From: Roseomonas xinghualingensis
Lineage (GTDB): Bacteria > Pseudomonadota > Alphaproteobacteria > Acetobacterales > Acetobacteraceae
NCBI RefSeq assembly: GCF_025791835.1
Contig: NZ_JAOXLP010000009.1
Span: forward strand, 1-64,000
Direction of reading: 5' to 3'
Length of the DNA stretch: 64,000 nucleotides
In this document: in pieces, positions 16,770-26,900 of the stretch
Numbering within the stretch: the first letter of the stretch is position 1
Layout of the letters: the number at the start of each line of letters is the position of its first letter
The notes under the pieces: model-generated
Told to the model about the DNA's origin: nothing
Seen by the model: the letters and a program-made list of their open reading frames with translations, nothing else
Databases searched by the model: none
Made by a program: the position numbers and the translations under genes

Positions 16770-18073
16770 GGCGCCGGAAAGGGGATGAGGATCGGCTTTC
16801 GCTCGTCGGCGAAGGGGCCGGGGACCGGCGCGAGGGGCAGCCGGAAGGGGCTTCCGAGCGGGTTTCGGCGCCTGGCAGCCCGGCCCTGCCGCCGGCCGAG
16901 GATATGGGGCCGGGCCGGGCCCCCGATGCGGCGCCGGAGCCGGGCGCGGCTGTCGAGCCCTCCGCGCCATCCGGCAACCATGGCGACCAGGCACCGCAGG
17001 TGGAGCGGGATGGCGATGCGCTGCGCTTCACGGGACGGCTGACGAGCCTGACCGCCGGGTCAATCTGGCGGCAGGCGCTGGAGAAGGCAAAGGGCGCGCG
17101 GCGAATCGACCTTTCAGGGCTGGAGGTTCTGGATACGAGCGGCGCCGCGCTGGTGATCGCCGCCACCGGGGCCGCCGGGCAGGACGTGCCGGTGGAGGGC
17201 GCCTCTCAGCCGGTTTCGGCGGTGCTGGAGCGTTCGCGTGCCGCGGCGAAGCCGCCGCCGCCGGTGGCTCCGGGGCAGCGGCTGGGGCTGGTCCGCTGGC
17301 TCGGCGCCTGGGGCGTCGGCCGCGTGAAGACGGCGGGGGATGGGGCGGCTTTCCTCGGTGAATCCGCCGCCACGGTGGTGAATACCGTGCGGCGGCCGCG
17401 CGACCTGCGGGTGGCGGATGTGTTGCGGCACCTGGATGAGGTCGGCACGCGGGCCTTCGGGTTGACCATGCTGTTGGGCGTGCTGATCGGCGTGATCCTG
17501 GCCTTCCAGTCCGCCATCCCGATGCGGCAGTTCGGGGCGGATATCTTCGTGCCCCGGCTGGTCGGAATCTCGTTGCTGCGTGAGCTGGGGCCGTTGCTGG
17601 CTGGGGTGATCCTGGCAGGGCGGACCGGCTCGGCCTATGCCGCCGAGCTTGGCACCATGACGGTGAACGAGGAGGTGAGCGCGCTCCGCATCATGGGGAT
17701 CGATCCCATGGTGCTGCTGGTGATGCCCCGGCTGATCGCGGCCACCATCGCCATGCCCGTGCTGGCGCTGCTGATGAATCTGGCGGGGCTGATCGGCATG
17801 ACCATCGTGATGCTGGGCCTGGGCTTCCCGCTGCAGCTGGTGTTGAACCAGCTCAGTGCGGGAATCGCGGTCGGCGATCTGGTCGGGGGGCTGGGCAAGG
17901 CGGCGGTGTTCGGGCTGGTGATCGCGGGGATCGGCTGTCGGGCGGGACTTTCGGCCGGTAGCGGGCCACGCGCCGTGGGCGATGCCGCAACGGCGGCCGT
18001 GGTGGGCGGGATCGTGGCGCTCGTGGTGCTGGACGGGGTGTTCGCCGTGCTGTTCTTTCGGCTGGGCTGGTGA
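16766..18073 (+). CDS. MlaE-type lipid ABC permease with N-terminal STAS domain
   Basis: About 435 residues from a GTG overlapping the oxidase stop; an ATG at 16904 is an alternative. Residues about 80-150 form a STAS domain (RRIDLSGLEVLDTSGAALVI), the role played by separate MlaB in E. coli. The rest is the MlaE permease: FGLTMLLGVLIGVILAFQSA, LLRELGPLLAGVILAGRTGSAYAAELGTM with the conserved EL-MTVNEEVSAL segment, and about five membrane helices. The complex moves phospholipids across the cell envelope. Residues 1-70 are Pro/Ala/Glu-rich and probably disordered. The following ATPase gene overlaps it as TGATG. Confidence 0.88.
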   Translation: MRRRKGDEDRLSLVGEGAGDRREGQPEGASERVSAPGSPALPPAEDMGPGRAPDAAPEPGAAVEPSAPSGNHGDQAPQVERDGDALRFTGRLTSLTAGSIWRQALEKAKGARRIDLSGLEVLDTSGAALVIAATGAAGQDVPVEGASQPVSAVLERSRAAAKPPPPVAPGQRLGLVRWLGAWGVGRVKTAGDGAAFLGESAATVVNTVRRPRDLRVADVLRHLDEVGTRAFGLTMLLGVLIGVILAFQSAIPMRQFGADIFVPRLVGISLLRELGPLLAGVILAGRTGSAYAAELGTMTVNEEVSALRIMGIDPMVLLVMPRLIAATIAMPVLALLMNLAGLIGMTIVMLGLGFPLQLVLNQLSAGIAVGDLVGGLGKAAVFGLVIAGIGCRAGLSAGSGPRAVGDAATAAVVGGIVALVVLDGVFAVLFFRLGW

Positions 18074-18867
18074 TGGGCGAACCGATGGTGGTGCCGTCCG
18101 GGCCGCCGCAGCCGGCGCGGCGTGAGGTGGTGGTCAAGGCGCGCGGCGTCTCCATGGGCTTCGGCAGCCGGGTGCTGTTCCGCGACGTGTCCTTCGAGGT
18201 CCGGCAGGGCGAGGTCTTCGTCATTCTGGGTGGCTCGGGCTGCGGGAAGTCCACGCTGTTGAAGCTGATGATCGGGCTATACGAGCCGACGGCCGGCCAT
18301 GTGCGCATCCTGGGAGGCGAGCTCGCCTCGGCCTCCGGCGAGGCGCGGCGCAACCTGCTGCGGCAGCTGGGTGTCATGTGGCAGTCGGGGGCGCTCTTCG
18401 GCTCGATGACGCTGCTGGAGAATGTGATGCTGCCCCTGGAGGCCCATACCGATCTCCCGCGCGAGGGGCGGGAAGCCGTGGCGCGGGTGAAGTTGGGGCT
18501 GGTGGGGCTTTCCGATGCGGCGTCGCGCCTGCCGGCGGAGATTTCGGGCGGCATGGCCAAGCGCGCGGGCATCGCGCGGGCCATGGCGCTGGATCCGCCG
18601 ATCCTGTTCCTCGACGAGCCGAGCGCGGGGCTGGACCCGGTGACCTCGGCGGGGCTGGACGAGTTGATCAAGGACCTGGCGCGGGACCTGGGCACCACCT
18701 TCGTGGTGGTGACCCACGAGCTGCAATCGATCCTGGCGATCGGAGATCGCTGCATCATGCTGGACAAGGAGGCGCAGGGAATGATCGCCGAGGGCGACCC
18801 GCGCGCGCTGCGGGACAATCCGCCGAACGACACGGTGCGGCGGTTCTTCCGCCGGGAGGTGGTGTGA
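18073..18867 (+). CDS. MlaF-type lipid ABC transporter ATPase
   Basis: 264 residues. Walker A is GGSGCGKST, the Q-loop WQSGALFGSMT has the MlaF-type GALF signature, the ABC signature is EISGGMAKRAG, Walker B is ILFLDEPSAGLDP and the switch histidine is in VVVTHEL. It powers the permease encoded just upstream. Both junctions are TGATG overlaps, showing tight translational coupling. A GTG three bases before the ATG is an alternative start. Confidence 0.92.
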   Translation: MGEPMVVPSGPPQPARREVVVKARGVSMGFGSRVLFRDVSFEVRQGEVFVILGGSGCGKSTLLKLMIGLYEPTAGHVRILGGELASASGEARRNLLRQLGVMWQSGALFGSMTLLENVMLPLEAHTDLPREGREAVARVKLGLVGLSDAASRLPAEISGGMAKRAGIARAMALDPPILFLDEPSAGLDPVTSAGLDELIKDLARDLGTTFVVVTHELQSILAIGDRCIMLDKEAQGMIAEGDPRALRDNPPNDTVRRFFRREVV

Positions 18868-19895
18868 TGGCGGTGTCGCCCCGGGGCCTCTACCTGCGCG
18901 TCGGCATCCTGATCCTGGCGGGGCTGGGCCTGGGGCTGGGCTTCATCCTGTTCTTCACGGCCGACAAGCTGGGGCGCAACACGAAGACCTACGAAACCTA
19001 TCTGCGCGAAAGCGTGCAGGGGCTGGATGTGGGGGCCGCCGTGCGCTTCCGCGGCGTGCAGCTGGGGCAGGTGACGGATATCAACCTGGTCGCCACCGTC
19101 TATCAGCCGCCGCCGACCGGCATCTCCCCCGCCTATCAGCGGGTGCTGGTGCGCTTCGCGATCGACCTGTCGCGGCTGCGGGATGCGCCCGACATGGAGC
19201 GCGCCGTGCAGGCGGGACTTCGCATCAGGCTGGCGAGCACGGGCCTCACGGGGGTGACGTATCTGGAGCTGGATTTCGTCGATCCGGAGCGATTCCCGGT
19301 GGAGGCGCCGCCCTGGACGCCCGAATACCCGGTGATCCCCTCGATACCGAGCACGGTGGCGCAGGTGACGAATGTCGCCGAGGAGATGGCGCGGCGGATC
19401 AGCGACCTGCCGATCGAGCAGGTTCTGAACGACATGGTCGGGCTGATGACCGACCTGCGCCGGCAGGTTAACGAGGGGGAGGTCGCCCAGGCCTCGCGCG
19501 CGGCGGAGGAAATGCTGACCACGGTGCGGAAGACGGTGACCGACCTGAACCTGCCGCGGCTTTCGGCGGAGCTGCAGGCCACCATCGCGGAGGCCCGGCA
19601 GCTGATCGGCAGCCCCGAGGTGCGGAGCACGGTTCGCAACGCGAATCTGGCCATGGAGCGGCTGCAGCAGGGCATGCAGAGGCTGCCGGCGGCGATCGCG
19701 CAGGTTGAGTCGGCCGCCCGGTCGATCAACAACACGGTGAGCGACGTCAATGCGGACCTGACGCCGACGCTGCAGGACCTGCGGGCGGCTTCCGGCAACC
19801 TGCGGGACACGACGGAACGGCTGCGGCGTTCGCCGGGGGCGGCCTTGCTGGCGCCGCCGCCGCCGCCGCCGGGCTGGGCAAGGGGAGGGCGGTGA
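18867..19895 (+). CDS. MlaD-type MCE-domain lipid-binding protein
   Basis: 342 residues. One N-terminal membrane helix (GILILAGLGLGLGFILFF, about 12-30) anchors the protein. The MCE domain follows (ETYLRESVQGLDVGAAVRFR, GVQLGQVTDI, then RIRLASTGLTGVTYLELDF). A long helical region runs from about 165 to 310, and the C-terminus is a run of prolines. MCE proteins form hexameric rings or tubes that carry lipids between membranes. The long helix suggests a needle- or tunnel-like assembly, more like PqiB/LetB or Mce than compact MlaD. This is a structural inference. Confidence 0.88.
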   Translation: MAVSPRGLYLRVGILILAGLGLGLGFILFFTADKLGRNTKTYETYLRESVQGLDVGAAVRFRGVQLGQVTDINLVATVYQPPPTGISPAYQRVLVRFAIDLSRLRDAPDMERAVQAGLRIRLASTGLTGVTYLELDFVDPERFPVEAPPWTPEYPVIPSIPSTVAQVTNVAEEMARRISDLPIEQVLNDMVGLMTDLRRQVNEGEVAQASRAAEEMLTTVRKTVTDLNLPRLSAELQATIAEARQLIGSPEVRSTVRNANLAMERLQQGMQRLPAAIAQVESAARSINNTVSDVNADLTPTLQDLRAASGNLRDTTERLRRSPGAALLAPPPPPPGWARGGR

Positions 19896-20497
19896 TGCTG
19901 CGCCGGATGTTGCTTGTGGCTCCTGTGGTCCTGGGGGGCTGCGCGGTGCTGAACCAGCCTTACGTGGAGCCACGGCGCTATCCGCTCTTGCCGCGCCGCC
20001 CCGGCCAGCGGGCCGGGCGGGCCGGGCGGAAGACGCTGCTGGTGCGGAGCACGGGCGCTGCGCCGGGGCTGGAGAGCAGGCTGCTGCCAACGCTGCAGCC
20101 GAATGGGACCATGTCGGTGGAGTATTATGCCGAGTGGACGGCGCCCCCGGCCGGGGCGGCGGAGGAGGCGCTTCGGACCTGGTTGATCGATTCAGGTCTG
20201 TTCTCGGCTGTGCTGGCGCCGGGGACGCGGGGGCCGGTGGACCTGCTGCTGGAGAGCCAGCTGGTGGCCCTGCATATCGATCTCGCGCGTGGGGTGGCGG
20301 TGGCTTCCATGTCGGCGGTCGTGATGCGCGAAACGGGCCAGTTCGGTACGCAGGTGGTGGGGCAGATCTCCGAGACGGCGACGGTGCCCGTGCCACCCGA
20401 CCGGCCATTGGGGCCGGATGCACAGGCGGCCGGCATGGTGGCGGCCCTGGGAGCGGTGCTGGCGAAGATCGAGGCAAGGATTGCCCGGCACGCCTGA
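19895..20497 (+). CDS. ABC-type transport auxiliary lipoprotein (PqiC-like)
   Basis: 200 residues. A lipoprotein signal ends in the lipobox LGGC with the lipidated cysteine at residue 16. The rest fits the ABC auxiliary lipoprotein family: RRYPLLPRR, VEYYAEWTAPPAGAAEEALR, then a C-terminal domain with LLLESQLVALHIDL. It should sit on the inner face of the outer membrane and receive or guide lipid from the MCE protein. Starts at ATG 19895 or GTG 19892, overlapping the MCE gene stop. It is the last gene of the operon; no MlaC-like chaperone is present. Confidence 0.82.
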   Translation: MLRRMLLVAPVVLGGCAVLNQPYVEPRRYPLLPRRPGQRAGRAGRKTLLVRSTGAAPGLESRLLPTLQPNGTMSVEYYAEWTAPPAGAAEEALRTWLIDSGLFSAVLAPGTRGPVDLLLESQLVALHIDLARGVAVASMSAVVMRETGQFGTQVVGQISETATVPVPPDRPLGPDAQAAGMVAALGAVLAKIEARIARHA

Positions 20498-20507
20498 GGG
20501 CAGGTTA

Positions 20508-20569
20508 TCTCATGACGTGAGACGTTAAGGTTTCGGTGAGGTTTGTTGCGGCAGTCTCGTAAAAGAGAC
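20508..20569. promoter_or_regulatory. Two small inverted repeats upstream of the DUF2939-like gene
   Basis: The 117-base gap holds TCTCA-N5-TGAGA (20508-20522) and GTCTC-N6-GAGAC (20554-20569, including flanking base). The sequence between them is relatively AT-rich. They share the TCTC/GAGA core and could be operators or a weak terminator pair. Confidence 0.3.
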
Positions 20570-20614
20570 AGAGCGCCAGGATAGCGCTGTTCCTTGGATG
20601 ACCGGGACAGACGC

Positions 20615-21391
20615 ATGAGAGCGAAGCGGCGGGCTGATATCTGGAATGAGGTTTGGGCGGATTACGACGTGCGGCAAGCACAGCGCCTGGAATCGCCACG
20701 GCCCTGGCGGCGCTCCTGGGAGTTGGATTGGGAGCCCGACGAAGCGGCGCAGAGAGGAACGCAGCCAGGATCGGCAGGCCTGGTTGCCAGACAGGGCATG
20801 GTGGGGGGGAAGCGCGTCAGGCAGCCAGTGGGGGCGCCCGCCACGCAGGTGCGGCCACTACGCCAAACAGTCGTGGCGATCCTGGCCGGGCTGGCGCTGA
20901 TGTTGGCCTGGCTGATCCTGCCCTGGCTTCTGGCACTGCGGCTTTCGGTGTCGATCGGGCAGGGGGATGCGCCTGGGCTGCTGCGGCAGTTCGACACGCA
21001 GGCCGCCATGGCCAGCCTGCGGGCCGGGATGGCGGCGGAGTTGCGGCCGGAGGGCGGAGAGGGGGCGCGGCGCTTTCTTTCCGGCATGGCGGAGCGGATG
21101 GCCTCCTCCTGGGAAAAGCCGGAGGCGGTGGCGGCCTGGCTGGTGCTGCGGGCGCGGGGCGGAGCGGCGGAGGGCAGCCCGGTGGCGCTCAGCCGGCTGC
21201 GCGGGGCGCGGCCGCTGGGGCTAGCTTCCTTCCAGGTGGAATACGGGCCCTCCCATGGCGATGGGGGGGTGGCCTTCGATATCGCGTGGCGGTGGGACGG
21301 CTTCCGGGTGACCGGGCTGCGCTTCCTGGATGCGCAGCCCGGCACGGGGCCGGCCCCTTACCGAGCCGGTCCCGTCATGGCCATGCGCTGA
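20615..21391 (+). CDS. Membrane-anchored protein, DUF2939-like
   Basis: 258 residues from the ATG at 20615. A highly charged, Trp-rich N-terminal 80 residues (cytoplasmic; WNEVWADYDVR, WRRSWELDWEPD) leads to one membrane helix at about 85-110 (VVAILAGLALMLAWLILPWL). The periplasmic domain starts with IGQGDAPGLLRQFDTQAAMASLRAGM, which resembles the DUF2939 pattern of a short helix pair, and ends with a beta-rich segment (FQVEYGPSHGDGGVAFDIAW). I do not know its role. It stands alone, convergent with the large molybdoenzyme gene. Confidence 0.6.
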   Translation: MRAKRRADIWNEVWADYDVRQAQRLESPRPWRRSWELDWEPDEAAQRGTQPGSAGLVARQGMVGGKRVRQPVGAPATQVRPLRQTVVAILAGLALMLAWLILPWLLALRLSVSIGQGDAPGLLRQFDTQAAMASLRAGMAAELRPEGGEGARRFLSGMAERMASSWEKPEAVAAWLVLRARGGAAEGSPVALSRLRGARPLGLASFQVEYGPSHGDGGVAFDIAWRWDGFRVTGLRFLDAQPGTGPAPYRAGPVMAMR

Positions 21392-21419
21392 TGCGGGCGC
21401 GGGCGGCGGTGCGCTTTCG

Positions 21420-23759
21420 TCAGGCGGCGCGAGCCATTTCCAATGCCTTCCAGACCACCTCCGGCGTGGCAGGCATGTCCATATGGGTGATGCCATCCTG
21501 CGAGAGCGCATCGACCAACGCGTTCATCAGCGCGGGGGGCGAACCGACGGCGCCGGCCTCGCCCGCGCCCTTCACCCCGAGCGGGTTGGTCAGGCAGGGG
21601 ATGGAGAGCAGCGAGACCTCGATCTCGGGCAGGTCCCCCGCGCGGGGCAGCGCGTAGTCCATGAAGGAGGCCGAGAGGAGCTGGCCGCTTTCCGGATCGT
21701 AGGCGGTGCGCTCCAGCATCGCCTGGCCGATGCCCTGGGCGACGCCGCCATGCACCTGGCCGCGCACGATCAGCGGGTTCAGCGCATGGCCCACATCATC
21801 GGCCACGATGTAGCGGAGGACGGAGATGATGCCCGTGTCCGGGTCCACCTCCACCTCGGCGACATGGCAGCCGTTCGGATAGGTGTGGGCGGGGATGGCT
21901 GCGATCTCGGCTGTGTCGAGCAGGGTGACGGATTCGCCGCGCGCGGCGCGCTCCTGCTGGCTGCGGACGAGTTCGAGGATGCCGATGGCGCGGTCGGTCC
22001 CGGCGATGGCGAAGCGGCCCTGCTCGAACTCGATATCCGCCGGGGAGGCTTCGAGGGCCTCGGAGGCGGCCTGCTTGCCCTTCTCGATCACGGTCGCGGT
22101 GGTGGCGAGAAGCGCCGTGCCCTCGGAGTAGAGGGAGCGGGCGCCGCCGGTGCCGCCACCAGTGGGGATTTCGTCGGAATCGCCCTGGATGACGCGGATC
22201 TTCTCGACGGGGATGCCGAGCTCATTCGCGGTGATCATCACATAGGCAGTCTCATGGCCCTGCCCGGTGGACTGGGTGCCGACGAGGACATCGACCATGC
22301 CGTCTTTGGCGAAGCGGACCTCGGCGCGCTCGCTGTCCGAGCCGCCCGTGGCCTCGAGGTAATAGGCGAGGCCGATGCCGCGGCGCTTGCCGCGCGCGGC
22401 GGATTCGGCGCGGCGCGCGGCGAAGCCGGCCCAGTCGATCCGCTGGAGGGCCTGGTCCATGACCTGGGCGAACTCGCCGGAGTCATAGGTCTGGCCCACC
22501 GGCGTGGTGTGCGGCATGGCCGAGGAGGGGACCATGTTGCGGCGGCGCAGCTCGATGCGGTCGATGCCTGTCTCGCGCGCGGCGGCGTCGATCAGGCGCT
22601 CCACGATGTAGTTGGATTCGGGGCGGCCAGCGCCGCGATAGGCATCCACGGGCGTGGTGTTGGTGAGGACGCCGATGACATTGGCGTAAATTGCCTTGAA
22701 GCCATAGACGCTGGCGAGGACCTTCGTGCCCGCGGCGGTGGGAATGAAGGGGCCGTAATTGGAGAGATAGGCGCCCATATTGGCGATGTTCTTCGTGCGC
22801 AGCGCGAGGAACCTGCCGTCCTTGTCGAGCGCGATCTCGCCGGTGGTGATGTTGTCGCGGCCATGCGTGTCGGAGAGGAAGGCCTCCGTGCGTTCGCTGG
22901 TCCAGCGCACGGGGCGGCGCAGGCGGCGCGCGGCCATCATGCAGAGCGCGTATTCGGGATAGGTGAAGAGCTTCATCCCGAAGCCGCCGCCGACATCATG
23001 GGTGACGACGCGGATCTTCTCCTTGGGGATCCTGAACACGTCATTCGCGAGGATGCCCTTCACCGACCAGCTGCCCTGGGTGCCGGCATGGAGGGTGAAG
23101 CGCTCGCTCGACGTGTCATATTCGGCAAGGGCCGCGCGGCCCTCCATCGATGAGACGACGATGCGGTTGTTGACGATGGTCAGCCGCGTGACATGCGCGG
23201 CCTGGGCAAAGAGGCGCTCGGTCTCCTCGCGGTTGCCGGTTTCCCAGTCGAAGACGGTGTTGCCCGGGTTGCCTTCCCAGATCTGGGGCTGGCCGGGCTG
23301 GGTGGCGGTGGCGAGGTCGGTCGTGGAGGGGAGGGTTTCGTAATCCACCATGATGGCTTCCGCTGCATCGCGGGCGGCCTGGTGGTCCTCGGCGACGATG
23401 AAGGCCACGGGATCGCCGACATGGCGGACGACGCCGTCAGCGAGGGCGCCGCGCGGAGTGTTGCCGCGGGGGGTGCCGTCGCGGTTCTTCAGCGGGATGG
23501 CGCAGGGGATCTCACCCAGGCCCTCATCCTTCCAGTCCTGCGCCGTGAGGATGGCCAGGACGCCGGGTAGGGCCGCCGCCTCGCTCGTGTCGATCGACAG
23601 GATGCGCGCATGGGCGTGCGGCGAACGGAGGATGATGCCGATGGCGGCGTTGGTGGCGACCCCCTGGGGAATGAGGTCGTCCGTGTAGCGGCCGCCGCCC
23701 TTGAGGAGGCGCGGATCCTCGACCCGGCGCAGAGGCTGGCTGAGGCCGAACTTCGCCAT
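21420..23759 (-). CDS. Xanthine dehydrogenase-family molybdopterin subunit (form II CoxL-like), orphan
   Basis: 779 residues, full length for the large subunit. The N-terminus RRVEDPRLLKGGGRYTDD, the GGGFGMK loop (258-263), AYRGAGRPE (373-381), and the catalytic glutamate in GVKGAGEAGAVGSP near the C-terminus are present. AYRGAGR marks form II; true aerobic CO dehydrogenases have AYXCSFR. So the substrate is probably an aldehyde, a heterocycle or unknown, and not CO. The FAD (CoxM) and 2Fe-2S (CoxS) subunit genes, normally adjacent, are absent on both sides. The partners must be elsewhere. Confidence 0.88.
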   Translation of the reverse strand: MAKFGLSQPLRRVEDPRLLKGGGRYTDDLIPQGVATNAAIGIILRSPHAHARILSIDTSEAAALPGVLAILTAQDWKDEGLGEIPCAIPLKNRDGTPRGNTPRGALADGVVRHVGDPVAFIVAEDHQAARDAAEAIMVDYETLPSTTDLATATQPGQPQIWEGNPGNTVFDWETGNREETERLFAQAAHVTRLTIVNNRIVVSSMEGRAALAEYDTSSERFTLHAGTQGSWSVKGILANDVFRIPKEKIRVVTHDVGGGFGMKLFTYPEYALCMMAARRLRRPVRWTSERTEAFLSDTHGRDNITTGEIALDKDGRFLALRTKNIANMGAYLSNYGPFIPTAAGTKVLASVYGFKAIYANVIGVLTNTTPVDAYRGAGRPESNYIVERLIDAAARETGIDRIELRRRNMVPSSAMPHTTPVGQTYDSGEFAQVMDQALQRIDWAGFAARRAESAARGKRRGIGLAYYLEATGGSDSERAEVRFAKDGMVDVLVGTQSTGQGHETAYVMITANELGIPVEKIRVIQGDSDEIPTGGGTGGARSLYSEGTALLATTATVIEKGKQAASEALEASPADIEFEQGRFAIAGTDRAIGILELVRSQQERAARGESVTLLDTAEIAAIPAHTYPNGCHVAEVEVDPDTGIISVLRYIVADDVGHALNPLIVRGQVHGGVAQGIGQAMLERTAYDPESGQLLSASFMDYALPRAGDLPEIEVSLLSIPCLTNPLGVKGAGEAGAVGSPPALMNALVDALSQDGITHMDMPATPEVVWKALEMARAA

Positions 23760-23946
23760 AACGCAATCTCCCTCGTTGAGCGTGCCGGATCATGGAGGGA
23801 CGCGGCGGCCACGGGAAGGGGGCTGTCCTGGGGCGGGGCAGGCGTGGGTAAGAAGGTGCCGATCAGGGCGGTGGCGGCCCGAACCCCGAAGGGCACAGGG
23901 GCGATAAAGGGGAGGCAGGCGGGAGAAACCTCGCCACCCCCCTTCT

Positions 23947-26900
23947 TCAGCGTGGGGTGGCGGTCGGCGTCTCGGGCTTGTGGCCGGTCCAGCCCTTCAC
24001 CCGTTCGCGTAGCGTCTGAAAGACCACATAGAGCATCGGGATCATGAAGATGCCGATGAGCGAGGCCGCGATCATGCCGCCGAAGACCGGCGTGCCGACC
24101 GCGCGGCGGGAGACGGCGGCCGCGCCCTCCGCCGTGACCAGCGGCACGAGGCCGAGAACGAAGGCGATGGAGGTCATCATCACCGCGCGGAAGCGGAGCC
24201 GGGCGCCCTCGGCCGCGGCTTCGATGATGGGCATGCCGCGCTCGCGCGCTTCCTTGGCGAATTCGACGATGAGGATGCCGTTCTTCGCCGCCAGGGCGAT
24301 CAGCACGACGAGCCCGATCTGGGCATAGATGTCGAGGCTGAGTCTGCCAATCAGGATGGCGATGAAGGAGCCGAGCCCGCCGACCGCGATGGAGAGCAGA
24401 ACCGGGACCGGGATGGTCCAGCTCTCATAGAGCGCCACGAGGAACAGGTAGGCGAAGAGCACGGCCAGCGCGAGGATATAGCCCGTCTGCCCGCTCGCCA
24501 GCTTCTCCTGATAGGCGGTGCCGGTCCAGGAATAGCCGTAGCCCTGGGGCAGCACGCGATCGGAGATCTGCTCCATGGCGTTCAGCGCCTCGCCCGAGGA
24601 TATGCCGGGGCGCGGCGAGCCGGTGATCGAGACGGCGACGTAGTTGTTGTAGCGGAGGATGGTCTGCGGCCCGAGTACCGTCCTGATGGTGGCGAAGGCG
24701 CGCAGCGGTACCATGTCGCCGCTGTTGTTGCCGATCTGGATGCGCCAGATGTCCTCGATGTCGTTCCGGTCCGCGGACTCGGCCTGCAGGTTCACCTGCC
24801 AGACGCGGCCATAGAGGTTGAAGTCGTTGACATAGAAGCCGCCCAGCGCCGTCTGGAGCGTGGTGAAGATGTTGGAGATGGTGATGCCCAGCGCTTCCGC
24901 CTTGTTGCGATCCACATCGAGGTAGAGCGAGGGATTGTTCGCTGCGAAGGTGGAGAAGACGTTCGCGAGGTCGGGGCTCTGATTGGCCGCCACGACCAGG
25001 TTGAGCATGACGGAGTTGAGCTGGTTGATGTCCCGGCCCTGGTAGTCCTGCAGGATGTATTCGAAGCCGCCGCCCGTGCCGAGGCCCACGATGGGCGGCA
25101 GGTTGAAGGCGAAGACATTGGCCGTGAGGATGGACTGGCTGGCCACGAAGACGCGGGCGATGGCGGCCTGCACGCTGTCCGCCGCCGCGGTCCGGTCAGC
25201 GAAGGGCTTCATCCGGACGACCATGAAGGCCGAGTTGGACTGGGCGCCGCCATCGATCAGAGAGAAGCCGACGATGCCGAGCGTGCCCTGCACGGAGGGG
25301 TTCTGGCGGATGATCTCCTCGAGTTGGCGCACCACCTCCCGCGTTCGGTAGATGCTGGCGCCGGGCGGGAGCTGGGCCTGGACGAAGAAGGCGCCCTGGT
25401 CTTCCTGCGGCAGGAAGCCGGTAGGGGTGACCTTGCTGATCTGCCAGATGCCGAGGCCGAAGCCGGCCGTGATGAGCAGGGAGAGCGCCGCGACGCGCAA
25501 CAGGCGGCGCACCGCGGCCGCATAGCGGTCCCGCGTCCAGTCGATGCCGCGCAGCACATAGCCGATCGGGCCACGGCGGGGGCCGTGATGCGGCTTGAGG
25601 ACGATGGCGCAGAGGGCCGGGGAGAGGGTGAGGGCGTTGATGGCCGAGATGACCATCGAGGCCGAGATCGTCACCGCGAACTGCCGGAACAGATCTCCCG
25701 AGAGGCCCGGAAGGAAAGCGATCGGGACGAAGACCGAGAGCAGGACGAGGGTGATGGCGATGATCGGCGCCGTGATCTCCCGCATCGCTTGCTTGGTGGC
25801 GTCCGCGGGGGAGAGCTCCGGATGCTCCTCCATCACGCGCTCGACATTCTCGACCACCACGATGGCGTCGTCCACGACGATACCGATGGCGAGCACCATG
25901 GCCAGCAGCGACACCGTGTTGGCCGAGTAGCCGAGGCCCAGGAGGACGATGAAGGCACCGATCAGGCTGACCGGCACGGCGATGGTCGGGATGATCGTTG
26001 CCCGCAAGCTGCCCAGGAACAGGTAGACAACCACCACCACGAGCACGAAGGCTTCCAGCAGCGTCTTGATGACCTCGTCGATGGTCTCGCCCACGAATGT
26101 GGAGCTGTCGTAGAAGACCTCCGTGTCCACCCCCTCCGGGAAGCGGGTTTTCAACTGGTCGATCTGCTGGCGGACGGCGCTGGAAACCTGCACGGCATTG
26201 GCGCCCGGCGCCAGGTAGATGCCGAATGCGATGGCGGGCTGGCCGTTGAAGCGGTCCTCCGTATCCATGCTGGCCGCGCCGATCTCGACGCGGGCGACGT
26301 CGCGTACCCGCAGCAGCGAGCCGTCCGGATTGGAGCGGAGCACGATATCGCCGAACTGCTCCGGCGTCTGGAGGCGTCCGAGTGTCTCAAGGTTAAGCTG
26401 GAAGGGCTGGTCCGGATTGGTGGGGGGGCTGCCGATGCGGCCCACCGCCGCCTGCACGTTCTGCGTCTGGACCGCCGAGATGACTTCCTGCGGCGTCATG
26501 TCAAGGGAGATGAGGCGCTCCACCTGGAACCAGATGCGCATGGAGTAGTCTTCTGCGCCGAAGATGCTCACTTGGCCGACGCCCGGCACGCGCGCCAGGG
26601 TGTCCAGCATGTTGATGGTGAAGTAGTTCGAGAGGAAGAGCGGCGCGAACCCGCCTCCCCGCGCGTAGAGGAGGCCGAACATCAGCACGGAGGAGGACTG
26701 CTTGCGCACCGTCACGCCACTGCGCTGCACCTCCTGCGGCAGCCGCGCCATGGCGGCCTGGACGCGGTTGTTGACGTTCACCGTCGCCATGTCGGGATCG
26801 GTGCCGAGCTGGAAGGAGACGTTCAGGGCGTAGGTGCCATCATTCGCGGAGTTGGATCGCATGTAGATCATGCGGTCCACGCCGTTGATCTGGCTTTCCA

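Noticed and set aside
17853..20477. An 874-codon open frame antisense to the Mla operon
   Set aside because: It lies opposite five well-supported genes, is Pro/Arg/Ser-rich and has no recognisable domain. Such frames arise from high GC at third positions.
21420..23759. Aerobic CO dehydrogenase
   Set aside because: The active-site loop is AYRGAGR (form II), not the AYXCSFR of true CO dehydrogenases, and the other two subunit genes are absent.
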